DNA from: Aliirhizobium smilacinae
GTDB lineage: Bacteria > Pseudomonadota > Alphaproteobacteria > Rhizobiales > Rhizobiaceae
Length of the DNA stretch: 64,000 bases
Reading direction: 5' to 3'
Assembly: GCF_006335145.1 (NCBI RefSeq)
Contig: NZ_VDMN01000004.1
Coordinates: 62,001 to 126,000, forward strand
The notes beneath the pieces were generated by a model. The model was given only the letters and a program-made list of their open reading frames with translations, was not told where the DNA came from and did not search any database. Position 1 is the first letter of the stretch; each line of letters begins with the position of its first letter. Positions 41,960-51,067 of the stretch are shown in pieces. The position numbers were made by a program, and so were the translations under genes.

Positions 41960-43929
41960 TCGGAAACCGGCGGCTGATCGTCCTGAGGCATCATCCGCTG
42001 GTAATAGACCGCAAGTTCGGGAACATCTTGCGCCAAACTCTCGACCAGATCAGCCGGTGGCATGTTCCCCTCGTAGTGAAGAGCCAAAACCTTCCCATGC
42101 CTCTCGGCCAATGACGTATCCCGATTGCGGCTGGCTGCGAAGATCCGCGTTTCCTCCAGCTTGCCCTTGACCGCGATCCTGTCGAGTTCGAACACGCCGA
42201 ATACCTCATTGACCTCTGCCGCCACCCTTTCGCCGATCAGCAGCGACACGCCATAGGCCTTCGACGCCGATTCCAGCCTTGCTGCCAGATTGACTGCATC
42301 GCCGAGCGCCGAATAGTCAAAACGCTGTTCCGAGCCCATATTGCCGACGACGCATTCGCCGGTATTGACCCCGATGCCGATCCTCAGCGGAAAGAAGCGT
42401 CGGCCATCGGCTTCCGCCTCATGCTGAAGTTCCTCATTCAGCCTATCCATCGACGCCAGCATGTCGAGTGCTGCGGATACGGCGTGCACCGCATGATCCG
42501 GATCGTCAAGCGGCGCATTCCAGAAGGCCATCAGGCAGTCGCCGATATATTTGTCGATCGTCCCGCCATGGGAGAGAACGATTTCTGAAAGCGGCGTCAG
42601 CAGCCGGTTGATCAGCGCGGTCAATTGTTCCGGATCGTCCTTCAACTGCTCCGATATGGTCGTGAAACCGCGTACATCGCAAAACAGGATAGACAGGAAG
42701 CGCTTTTCACCGCCAAGCTTCAGCTTGCTCGGATCCTTGGCCAGTTGCGCCACCAGCGCCGGTGCCAGATATTGGGAAAACGCCCGCGTGATCTGCCGAC
42801 GGCTGCGCCGCTCCTGCGCATAGTCCAATGTCGCCTGAGCCGCCGCCACGCCGACAAAAGCGAAGGATGGCGCAAGCGGCGACACGAATATTCCGCCCAT
42901 GTGAAGCACCAGATAACTCCCGCCGGCCAGAAACAGCACTGCCGCGACACTTCCAACGATCGTCTTCCAACCGGTCCGGCGGCTGACCAGCAGATAGGCA
43001 CAAAGCGCAGACACGAAGAGAATAACCTGCGCCAAACTGCCTCGTATCTCGGTGATCGAGCGGCCGAAACGCAGATTGTCGAGAATGGTCGCCTGCACCT
43101 CGGCACCGGCCGTCAGACGTCCGTCATGCACGGTATGCGATGTGGCAAACGCATCCGCCCCACCACTGTCGATGGAGGGCGCATTCTGCAGGCTCAATCC
43201 GACGATCACCGTCTTGCCGGTGAAGAAACCCGGTGGCAGGAAATTGGCGGGATCAAGCGCCTGGTAATAGGAGACCGTCCGATAGGTCCTGGCCCCACCG
43301 AAGACCTGCACGAGTTTGCCCTCTTCCGGGACCTCGACGGCATCGCCGCCTGCTGTCGCAATCGTTGCGGCAAACCCGTCGAAAACGGTCGGTACCCGCC
43401 GGAATGCACCGTCGCGATCGAGCATTATCGACGCAATCCCGGCCGCAGCTCCCTTCGCGATCAGCATGTCGAGCGGCATCACCCTTATATATTGATCGGC
43501 CTGATCCGAGGTGACGACCGTTTCATCCGCAGCCAGAACCACGTCCGGCCCTATCACATCGGCCAGCGCCTGGTCATTCGCAGCCGAAGAGGGTTCGGAG
43601 AAGATGATGTCCAGCCCGATCACCTTCGCCCCTGCCGCCCTCAGGTGGGAAACAAGCTGCGCGTGAAGACTGCGCGGCCAAGGCCATTGCGTGTTGATCT
43701 CAGCAAGCGACGGCTCATCGATGGCAACGATGACGACATCATCCGAAGGCACCCCCGGCCCCTTGATCGTCGAGAGATAATCGAATGCCCGATAATCCAT
43801 CAGCGACCAGGCAGGCAGCCGCGACAGAAGCGCCACGGCACCGAAGACGAATACTGCCAGAAGCAGGACCTGCAGCGGACGCGAAACGACCAGCCTGCGC
43901 ACCGTTGAACGTCTGAAGGCAGGCGGCAT
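41956..43929 (-). CDS. CHASE2-domain class III adenylate/guanylate cyclase (CyaK-like)
   Basis: A 657-residue inner-membrane cyclase. One N-terminal helix (about 19-38) is followed by a periplasmic CHASE2 sensor domain to about residue 310. Three helices (about 317-385) come next, then a class III nucleotide cyclase catalytic domain with both metal-binding Asp residues (Asp418 in FCDVRGFT, Asp464 in YIGDCLMAF) and the GDAVNLAARLE motif, so it should be active. Its ATG is fused to the stop of the upstream FecR-barrel gene (TGATG). CyaK of Sinorhizobium meliloti has the same placement behind nsrA. Product could be cAMP or another cyclic nucleotide. Confidence 0.9.
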   Translation of the reverse strand: MPPAFRRSTVRRLVVSRPLQVLLLAVFVFGAVALLSRLPAWSLMDYRAFDYLSTIKGPGVPSDDVVIVAIDEPSLAEINTQWPWPRSLHAQLVSHLRAAGAKVIGLDIIFSEPSSAANDQALADVIGPDVVLAADETVVTSDQADQYIRVMPLDMLIAKGAAAGIASIMLDRDGAFRRVPTVFDGFAATIATAGGDAVEVPEEGKLVQVFGGARTYRTVSYYQALDPANFLPPGFFTGKTVIVGLSLQNAPSIDSGGADAFATSHTVHDGRLTAGAEVQATILDNLRFGRSITEIRGSLAQVILFVSALCAYLLVSRRTGWKTIVGSVAAVLFLAGGSYLVLHMGGIFVSPLAPSFAFVGVAAAQATLDYAQERRSRRQITRAFSQYLAPALVAQLAKDPSKLKLGGEKRFLSILFCDVRGFTTISEQLKDDPEQLTALINRLLTPLSEIVLSHGGTIDKYIGDCLMAFWNAPLDDPDHAVHAVSAALDMLASMDRLNEELQHEAEADGRRFFPLRIGIGVNTGECVVGNMGSEQRFDYSALGDAVNLAARLESASKAYGVSLLIGERVAAEVNEVFGVFELDRIAVKGKLEETRIFAASRNRDTSLAERHGKVLALHYEGNMPPADLVESLAQDVPELAVYYQRMMPQDDQPPVSD

Positions 43930-46900
43930 CAGAAACGGACCCTGAACGTGCCCTTGAATGAGCGGCCCCAACCGGGCGTGTCGGTGTTCAACTCGATATC
44001 CTGGTCCAACAGGTTATAGGCGGCCAGTTCGAGCTCGAAGCGCTTGTCGAACGGCTCCCAGACGAGATTGGCATCGAGCGTCCAGTAATCGTCGAGCGAG
44101 GCGCCGGTCTCACCGACGCGCTCCCCTACATAATTGGCGGCAAGCGTCGTCTTGATATGCGCCTGGCTCACCCAGGTCAGCGCCACCTGCCCCGCCCAAT
44201 CCGGCACGAAAGGCAGCGGCCCGCCCGATGTCGGCGTGCCCGAACCCTTATCCTCGGAATCCGTATAGGCAACCGTCGAGGACAGGCCGAACCCATGGCC
44301 CAGCACCGCATTGGCCGTCAGGCTGGCCCGATCAAGTCGCCCTTCCGTCGTTGTGAAAGGTGTCGAGATCAGCGGGACCGGAATGCGCGGATCATCCATT
44401 TCCTGATGCTGGTATTGCAGCGCCGTGAAGAAATCTGGCGTCCATTCGGCATCCCAGCGCAGTGCGTAGGTATCGACATAACCTTCCGTCGCGACCGAAA
44501 TCGCATTCGGTTGGATGCCGACAATACCGATCGGCGACAGCGTCGGCGTCGTCAGGTCAATGCTGCTGCGCATGAAGCCCGCCCGCAGCCACTGGCCATC
44601 CACCGGAGACCATGCCAGTCCGATCCTTGGCTCGATCCGCGCCACGTCCGCCGTATCGCCGCTGATATAACTTCCGAACAGGGCGTATTCCGCCTTCAGG
44701 CTATCGCTGATCTCATGCAGCAGATCGACATAAACGCGCCCGACGGTGCTGTCGAAACGGTCATCGATTGGCGCAGGAGATACTGGCGGATTCAAGAGAT
44801 TTTCGGTTCTCTGGATCTGCCTGAGATTGATCCAGCCACCCTCGATGCCATATCGCCAGGTAAAGTCGCCTGACCCCACCATGTGGTTGACGGCCGCGAC
44901 GTAGGCCTCTTGCCGATACTCTTCATAGGTCTGGCCAAGCGGGATAGGAATGCCGAAAAGACCGGCCTCAAGATATTGAGTATCCTGGCTCTTGATGCCG
45001 CTATACAGCAAGGCGGCGTTCACCACGTTCTGATAGCTTACAGTATGGCTCCAGCCCAATCCGCCTGTTGTCGAGCGGGCAGAGACATCCTGCGTAGTCG
45101 AAAGCGTTCCCGCCGGCAGGCTGCCCGGTGGCAGGCCGAAAAGGAATGACGGATCGGGAACAGCCGCCGTCAGATCTCGTGAGATCTCGCTCTTCGATTG
45201 ATTGAAATAGAACACCAGCCGATCGTAAGCCGTCGGGCTTGCGGTCAGATAGGCGTTGGCGCCGATCAGCCTGTTTTCGGTTTCCAGATCGGTCAGCGCC
45301 CCGACGTCACGTGCATCCGGCACTTTTTGCCATTGCAGGTTCGCATAAAGGCTCACCGGGAAGGGCAGGTTTCGATAGGCCTGCACCTCACCTTCCGCCG
45401 TATACCCCGTCTCGCCTCCTGCAGTCGTGAAACCGCCGCCAAGCTCGACCTCGAAAAACGGCTGCTTCAGCAGGTTCGCCTCGCGCGAACGGCCGGAAAT
45501 GATATGCGGATCGAGCAGCAATCCCTGCAGCAGAGAGGAAAACGCCTGGCTGTTGCCGTCGTTGGTAATGACGTTGTCGCCGTAGAAATAATTGTCGACG
45601 AAAGGATCGCTGCTGCCGCGCAGGCTCTGGTCCACATAGGCCGTCGCCTGGAACGGGTCGAAGGCCGCATCGCCGTAGAATTCGCCCCAGGCATCGAGCC
45701 CCTGCAGACGAAACGCGTCGTTGAGCGTCGACCCGGCCTCGTGATTGGCGCCGACGGAGGTGAACTCGCCGCCCCGCGCCTTAGACCGCCGCAGATATTC
45801 CTGCGCATGCCTGATCGCACCGATCGAATCGTAATCGTCGATCGCCATCGCGGTCCTCACCGCCGCAATGACGGGATCGTTGTCATCGAGCCGATCGGAG
45901 TTGTCGAGTGCCTGATTAGCGGCAACACGATCGCCCTTTTCATAATGCGCGGCGGCAAGCATCAACTGCCCCTGCGAGTATGCGGGATTGGCGACCGTGC
46001 CGGCCAGCAGGTCCTCCAGAGCCTTGTCCACCTCACCGGTCTGCAGGTAATAGCGTCCACGCGCGACGAGCGCGAGATCGAAAGCCGGATCGACATCGAT
46101 CGCCTTGTCGATCTCGGCCTTGGCCTTTTCGATCCGCCCGGTATCGAGATAGAAGATCGCAAGATTGGCGTGCGGGATCGGGTCCTGCGGATCGAGTTCG
46201 ATCGCCTTGAGAAACGCCACCTCCGCCTCCCGGTTCGCATCTCGGGAAGACTGCACATTGCCGATCACGTTCCAGGTGGAACTACGCCCTGGCGAGACCT
46301 TCACGGCCGCGTCGAGATCGTCCATCGCGCCCTTATTGTCGCCCTGGAACCCGGCCTTGTAGAGCGCACGCGCTTCGAGTGCAGTCGGTTCGTTCGGGTC
46401 GAGCGACAGCGAGCGATCGACAGCCTCCTGGTATTGCGGCCGGTCGTTCAGCAGAAGCGCCAGCATCGCCCGGTAGGCCGGCAGTTGCGGGTCGCTCGGA
46501 TAATTTCTTTCGGCATCCTCCAGAACCTTCATCGCTGCGCGAAGATCCTGCAAAAAACCCAGTGCATAGGCTCTGAGAAACGCCGCATCCGGTCCGCCGG
46601 CGGCGCGCGGCAATTGCTCGACACGGTTCGGATCGGCAAGGCTGCGCGCGTAATAACCGCCGTAGAGCGCAACGCCCCTGCGGCGGGTATCGAGCCCGCG
46701 TTCGGCTTTTTGAAACAGTTTCGCGGCCTGCGCATATTGCTTATTGCCGGCCAGCACTATGGCCTCGATCAGCGTCACCCGTGCCTGCTGGTTCGCATTC
46801 AGCGATCGCCCCTTCAGCAAGGCAAGTGTGTCGCGCACCGCCGGGCGGCCCTCCAGCGTCAGTTGAGCCTCCGCGAGCGTCACCCAGTCCTCTGTCGTGC

Positions 46901-47624
46901 GCATGTCCGCCGGTTTGGCAACGATGCGGTCGGCCTCGCGCCGCATCTGCGCGACCGGCTGGTTCGATGCCGGCATGCGCCCGAAAGCCTCCCGTGCCGG
47001 AAGATAAAACAGCATCTGTTCGCGGTCGTCCGAATCGACAATCACGACCTTGCGCGGTGCCTGTCCGATGGAGGCAACGGCACCCTCGCCCTGGCGCACA
47101 TCGACACTGCCTTGCGGATTGCTGAGCTGGACCTGGCCCTCAAGCACGTTGAGCAAGGTTTTTGCGCCCTCCACCGTCATCGTCCAGTCGGTACCGCGGA
47201 TGGCGGCGGCCGCCGCCGGCGTCTGCACCTCGACGCCCGGACCACCGCGTTCGGCGCGCGCCCAGATCGTGCCGGCCTGCAGTTCCAGCACCGTGTCGGC
47301 ACCGGAACCGGACGTGACCTGCTTGACGACCAGCGTCGCATTGCGCCCCATGCGAATCTGCGTCCTGTCGGAAAACAGAATGGCGAGCTGCCCAGTCGCA
47401 TTCGTGCGGAGCACATCGCCCCCGACGAGATCCTGTTTGAGGTCTACGAACTGCCAGTTCGACACGTCGATGAAGCGCACTTCCTCGCCCGTCTTGCGCG
47501 CGATCACGGCTCCGGCCACCGAACCGCCACGCGGCACGGGTTCGCCCCACGACGGAGAGAAAAGCCCGGTCGCAAGCAGCGTCGAAAGAACCGCAAATAA
47601 AAACCGATTGAACGCCCCGCCCAT
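43929..47624 (-). CDS. FecR-TPR-outer-membrane beta-barrel protein (NsrA-like receptor)
   Basis: A 1231-residue exported protein. The signal peptide (MGGAFNRFLFAVLSTLLATG to W-G-E-P) is followed by a FecR-type domain (about residues 60-180, with RIGRNATLVV-like and AAIRGTDWTM motifs). TPR repeats cover about 230-620 (e.g. AIELDPQDPIPHANLAIFYL). About 550 residues of alternating amphipathic strands end in R-V-R-F, the terminal Phe typical of outer-membrane barrels. S. meliloti NsrA, a barrel protein needed for plant-signal perception and located just upstream of cyaK, is the closest described parallel. I chose the Met at 47624 for its signal peptide; an upstream ATG at 47678 is possible. Confidence 0.85.
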   Translation of the reverse strand: MGGAFNRFLFAVLSTLLATGLFSPSWGEPVPRGGSVAGAVIARKTGEEVRFIDVSNWQFVDLKQDLVGGDVLRTNATGQLAILFSDRTQIRMGRNATLVVKQVTSGSGADTVLELQAGTIWARAERGGPGVEVQTPAAAAAIRGTDWTMTVEGAKTLLNVLEGQVQLSNPQGSVDVRQGEGAVASIGQAPRKVVIVDSDDREQMLFYLPAREAFGRMPASNQPVAQMRREADRIVAKPADMRTTEDWVTLAEAQLTLEGRPAVRDTLALLKGRSLNANQQARVTLIEAIVLAGNKQYAQAAKLFQKAERGLDTRRRGVALYGGYYARSLADPNRVEQLPRAAGGPDAAFLRAYALGFLQDLRAAMKVLEDAERNYPSDPQLPAYRAMLALLLNDRPQYQEAVDRSLSLDPNEPTALEARALYKAGFQGDNKGAMDDLDAAVKVSPGRSSTWNVIGNVQSSRDANREAEVAFLKAIELDPQDPIPHANLAIFYLDTGRIEKAKAEIDKAIDVDPAFDLALVARGRYYLQTGEVDKALEDLLAGTVANPAYSQGQLMLAAAHYEKGDRVAANQALDNSDRLDDNDPVIAAVRTAMAIDDYDSIGAIRHAQEYLRRSKARGGEFTSVGANHEAGSTLNDAFRLQGLDAWGEFYGDAAFDPFQATAYVDQSLRGSSDPFVDNYFYGDNVITNDGNSQAFSSLLQGLLLDPHIISGRSREANLLKQPFFEVELGGGFTTAGGETGYTAEGEVQAYRNLPFPVSLYANLQWQKVPDARDVGALTDLETENRLIGANAYLTASPTAYDRLVFYFNQSKSEISRDLTAAVPDPSFLFGLPPGSLPAGTLSTTQDVSARSTTGGLGWSHTVSYQNVVNAALLYSGIKSQDTQYLEAGLFGIPIPLGQTYEEYRQEAYVAAVNHMVGSGDFTWRYGIEGGWINLRQIQRTENLLNPPVSPAPIDDRFDSTVGRVYVDLLHEISDSLKAEYALFGSYISGDTADVARIEPRIGLAWSPVDGQWLRAGFMRSSIDLTTPTLSPIGIVGIQPNAISVATEGYVDTYALRWDAEWTPDFFTALQYQHQEMDDPRIPVPLISTPFTTTEGRLDRASLTANAVLGHGFGLSSTVAYTDSEDKGSGTPTSGGPLPFVPDWAGQVALTWVSQAHIKTTLAANYVGERVGETGASLDDYWTLDANLVWEPFDKRFELELAAYNLLDQDIELNTDTPGWGRSFKGTFRVRF

Positions 47625-47738
47625 GCCGCAACCTGTGGCACAAACATGTAAACTGTCAAGTTTTAGCAAGGGTATCATCTTGCTTTAAAAGGCAGGTGTA
47701 TTAACACGGAGACACTATAACGGGAGATGTAACGAGTA

Positions 47739-48281
47739 ATGAGCGATTTTGACAGCGCGCCGACCGAGATGTTGGAAATGCCGATGGCGACGGGCGTCGT
47801 CACCGAAGAATACATCAATCATATCCGCAAGGTGAACGACGTCTTCTACGACCAGATCAAGATATCGGACCAGAAGGCAGCCTATATCTTCACCTTCATG
47901 CTTGCCTTCCTGATCTCGTCGGCGGAAGGGCGCGGCGTTTTTACATTCGCCCGTTATACGGAAGGCAGCTGGCCGGCGGCGATCCTGTCGGGCGGACTGG
48001 CCATCGCATCCGTCGCCTCTATACTGTCAGCCATTCTCGTCGTCCTGCCGCGCAGGGCGGAAAAATCCACCTCGCTGTTCTGGGGAACATGGCCGCAGCA
48101 CCGACCGATCTTCGAACACGCAGCACAAAGAAGCGACGTCAGCTACCTGTTTCACGAATATCTCAACAATGCGGACGTGCTTTCCCTTATCGCCCGGCAG
48201 AAGTATAGATGCGTTTCCTATGCCTTCCGCGGCCTCGTCTTCACCGTCATCGCCTATATCCTGCTGCTGCTTGCGACCTGA
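47739..48281 (+). CDS. Three-helix membrane protein resembling the Pycsar effector domain (PycTM)
   Basis: A 180-residue protein with membrane helices at about residues 48-66, 78-101 and 157-178. The pattern matches PycTM (formerly DUF5706): DQKAAYIFTF leading helix 1, a helix 2 ending in VVLPRR, then FWGT, a NNADVLSLIARQKY segment before helix 3. In Pycsar defence a cyclase makes cCMP or cUMP, which opens such a channel-like protein. Here it is transcribed divergently from the barrel-cyclase pair, 114 bases from the chosen barrel start. It could instead be a non-defence relative, which is common in alphaproteobacteria. Confidence 0.7.
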   Translation: MSDFDSAPTEMLEMPMATGVVTEEYINHIRKVNDVFYDQIKISDQKAAYIFTFMLAFLISSAEGRGVFTFARYTEGSWPAAILSGGLAIASVASILSAILVVLPRRAEKSTSLFWGTWPQHRPIFEHAAQRSDVSYLFHEYLNNADVLSLIARQKYRCVSYAFRGLVFTVIAYILLLLAT

Positions 48282-48321
48282 ACCGCCTCCCCCCTTTCAA
48301 CATCCGTCGGACCCCCCCCGT

Positions 48322-48669
48322 ATGAGCTTTTCCCTGACACCCGTCCTGACCATCGGCCTTCTCATTCTCTCCAACATCTTCATGACATTCGCCTGGTACG
48401 GGCACCTGAAGTTCGAGAACAAGCCGCTCTTCACCGTCATCCTCGTAAGCTGGGCGATCGCGTTTTTCGAATATTGCGCGCAGGTGCCGGCAAATCGCAT
48501 CGGCTACGGCTATTTCAATGCCGCCCAGCTGAAGACGATCCAGGAAATCATCACGCTTTCCGTCTTCGTCATCTTCTCGGTCTTTTATCTCGGCGAGAGT
48601 TTCCACTGGAAACAGGCGATCGGCTTCGGCTTCATCGCGCTCGGCGCCTTCTTCATCTTCACCAAATAG
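48322..48669 (+). CDS. DMT-family (DUF486) small membrane protein
   Basis: A 115-residue inner-membrane protein of the DUF486 family, with four helices. The diagnostic stretch is FEYCAQVPANRIGYGYFNAA in the second loop, and the C-terminus is GFIALGAFFIFTK. The family is related to small multidrug-resistance transporters but has no proven substrate. It begins 40 bases after the PycTM-like gene on the same strand and may share a transcript with it. The spacing contains a CCCCCCCC run. Confidence 0.9.
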   Translation: MSFSLTPVLTIGLLILSNIFMTFAWYGHLKFENKPLFTVILVSWAIAFFEYCAQVPANRIGYGYFNAAQLKTIQEIITLSVFVIFSVFYLGESFHWKQAIGFGFIALGAFFIFTK

Positions 48670-49159
48670 CGGGAACGTTCCCGGCCTCTCTGCAAAATAA
48701 TCCCCTTGATCTGCCGCAACTTGGCCTGCGCCTTCCTGCCCGTTCATCCCCGCGGCCGCGGGATGCGCGACAATCGGCTCGTCATCGGATGGGAAACCGG
48801 GTTCGCGAACCGGCCTCCTCGTTCAGCGGGTCTCGGCTCGGTTTCCGGTGATGGTCGAAAGATCGGGGCAGACGGGAACTGACACGTCCCGAAAGATCCG
48901 AAAAAGCGGCCGGGGCAGGCAGATCGAATATCCAACCACCCTTTGAATGCCACTGCCTGCCCTATTCCCGCTCCCGCCATGCCGGCCTTGCCCGCATGGA
49001 TCTTTCCGCTGCATCCGATTTCAAAAAAGAACGCACTGGCCGTCCCGACGCTCGCGCGCTTTTCATCGCCGATGCCTTCTATTCCGCCGCAGTTTGTTCT
49101 AGAGACAGTGCTTCATCCGCCGGAACAAGGCGGCAGACTGTCTTTAGGTATGTTGATCG
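48670..49159. other. Long intergenic stretch before the ppiD-like gene
   Basis: About 490 bases with no convincing gene on either strand. A 12-bp palindrome GGTTCGCGAACC lies at 48800-48811. The stretch presumably holds the promoter of the ppiD-trpDC unit. I see no Trp-rich leader peptide or attenuator. Confidence 0.5.
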
Positions 49160-51049
49160 ATGCTTGATTCTCTCAGAAACGCCGCTCGCTCCTGGGTCGC
49201 GAAGTCTCTGCTTCTGCTCCTGGTTGCCTCTTTCGCCATATGGGGCGGCAGCCAATCGCTGATCGCTTCGAATGCGAACACCGTGATGACGGTCGGCGAT
49301 CAGGAAATCACCCCCGAGCAGTTCCGGCTCGCCTATCAGCGCCAGATCGCAAATCTCAGCCGCCAGTTCGGCACGCAGCTGACAGCCCAGCAGGCCCGTT
49401 CCTTCGGCATCGACCGCGAGGTTCTGACCCAGCTTTCCGCAGGTGCCGCTCTCGACCAGCTGTCCGACGACATGAACCTCGGCCTCTCCGAAGAGCGTCT
49501 GGCGAACCTGATTGCCGAAGATCCGGCCTTCAAGGGCACCAACGGCCAGTTCGATCGCGACCTCTTCTCCTCGCGCCTGCGCAATGCCGGCCTGCGGGAA
49601 AACGACTATATCGCCGAGCGCAGCAAGGTTGCCGTCCGCAGCCAGGTCGTCGAAGCCGTATCCGACGGTTTCAAGCCGCCGCAGGTCATGCTCGATGCGT
49701 TGAAGCAGTATCGCGATGAAGCCCGCACCATCGATTATCTGCTTCTGTCCAACGCCAATATCGATCCGGTCAAAGCACCTGCAGACGACGTACTGACCAC
49801 TTGGTTCGATGCCAACAAAGCCAAATATCGGGCGCCGGAATACCGTAACTTCGCCTATGTGAAGCTGGAGCCGAGCGATCTGGCCGACGCCTCGTCGATT
49901 ACCGACGAGCAGCTGCGCGCCGAATACGACAAGCGCAAGGACGGCTACAAAACGCACGAGACCCGCACGATCGAGCAGCTGACCTTCCCGAACAAGGAAA
50001 TGGCGGATGCAGCAGCCATCCAGCTGCGCGACGGCACGACCACGTTCGACCAGATCATCAAGGATCAGGGCAAGACGACGACGGACGTGCATCTTGGCGA
50101 TTTCACCAGGGAAAGCCTGCCGGATCCGGCCTGGGCCGAGCCTGCCTTCAAGGTTTCCGCCAACGGTGGCACGACGCCCGTCATCAAGGGTACGTTCGGT
50201 TCGGTCATCCTGCGCATCAGCAATATCCGCCCGGAAAGCACCCGCACTTTCGACGAAGTGAAGGAAGAACTGCGCCAGCAGGTGGCAGTCGCTGCGGCTT
50301 CGCAGGAAATCACCAGCGCCCATGACCGCTTCGAAGATCTGCGCGGCGGTGGCGCAACGCTCGATGACGCAGCCAAGGAACTCAACCTCAAGCTCGTCAC
50401 CGTGACGGCCGATGCGTCCGGTCAGGACGAACAGGAACAGCCGATCGCAAACCTGCCTGCCGCCAGCAATCTGGTCGCCGAAGTGTTCCGCACCGAACCC
50501 GGACAGGACACCATTCCGGTCGCTCTCGGCAATACCGGCTATATCTGGTTCGAGGTCCGTAACGTGATACCTGAACGCGACCGCACGCTTGCCGAAGTCC
50601 GTGAAAAGGTCGTTGTCGACTGGACCGCGGAACAGCAGCGCGATGCACTGACCGCCAAGGCAACCGAGTTGAAGGGCCGGGTCGACAAGGGCGAAACGCT
50701 TGCCGCCATCGCCGAAGACCTCGGCATCGCCGTGGAAACCAAGACCGGCCTGCGCCGCAATGCCGAAGACGCGATCTTCGGTGCGGAAGCGATCGCTACG
50801 GCCTTCTCCGGTCCGGTCGATACGACGGGCACGGCACTTGCTGCGGACCGCGAAAGCCGCATGCTGCTGAAGGTGACGGCCGTCGAGCAGGCTCCGACCG
50901 ACGAACTGGCCAATGACCCGCAGCTTCAGCGTCTGGCGGAATCAGCCGGCGACGACATGCTCGATCAGATGGTCAACAGCCTGAAGGACCGATATGGCGT
51001 CTCCATCAACCAGACTGTCCTCGATCAGTCTGCATCCACAGTCCAGTAA
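49160..51049 (+). CDS. PpiD-like periplasmic folding factor (SurA_N / peptidyl-prolyl isomerase)
   Basis: A 629-residue protein anchored by one N-terminal helix (residues 14-33, SLLLLLVASFAIWGG). A SurA_N/PpiD chaperone domain covers about 40-200, a parvulin-type PPIC region about 235-360, and a second chaperone-like segment the C-terminal part. The usual active-site residues of parvulins are not clearly conserved, so it may act mainly as a chaperone, as PpiD does at the Sec translocon. It leads a run of genes on the same strand; trpD starts 18 bases after its stop. Confidence 0.88.
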   Translation: MLDSLRNAARSWVAKSLLLLLVASFAIWGGSQSLIASNANTVMTVGDQEITPEQFRLAYQRQIANLSRQFGTQLTAQQARSFGIDREVLTQLSAGAALDQLSDDMNLGLSEERLANLIAEDPAFKGTNGQFDRDLFSSRLRNAGLRENDYIAERSKVAVRSQVVEAVSDGFKPPQVMLDALKQYRDEARTIDYLLLSNANIDPVKAPADDVLTTWFDANKAKYRAPEYRNFAYVKLEPSDLADASSITDEQLRAEYDKRKDGYKTHETRTIEQLTFPNKEMADAAAIQLRDGTTTFDQIIKDQGKTTTDVHLGDFTRESLPDPAWAEPAFKVSANGGTTPVIKGTFGSVILRISNIRPESTRTFDEVKEELRQQVAVAAASQEITSAHDRFEDLRGGGATLDDAAKELNLKLVTVTADASGQDEQEQPIANLPAASNLVAEVFRTEPGQDTIPVALGNTGYIWFEVRNVIPERDRTLAEVREKVVVDWTAEQQRDALTAKATELKGRVDKGETLAAIAEDLGIAVETKTGLRRNAEDAIFGAEAIATAFSGPVDTTGTALAADRESRMLLKVTAVEQAPTDELANDPQLQRLAESAGDDMLDQMVNSLKDRYGVSINQTVLDQSASTVQ

Positions 51050-51067
51050 TCGAGGCGGATGCCGCAA

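Noticed and set aside
45198..47600. 800-codon plus-strand frame opposite the FecR-TPR-barrel gene
   Set aside because: Antisense shadow of a gene with clear signal peptide, domains and coupled partner; composition is Arg/His rich.
41956..48281. A classical Pycsar defence operon
   Set aside because: The cyclase has a CHASE2 sensor and is coupled to an outer-membrane receptor, unlike the soluble PycC, and the effector-like gene is divergent rather than in the operon. I report it as a related but distinct arrangement.
48670..51067. Tryptophan attenuator before trpD
   Set aside because: No Trp-rich leader peptide or alternating hairpins are visible; trpD follows the ppiD-like gene by 18 bases.
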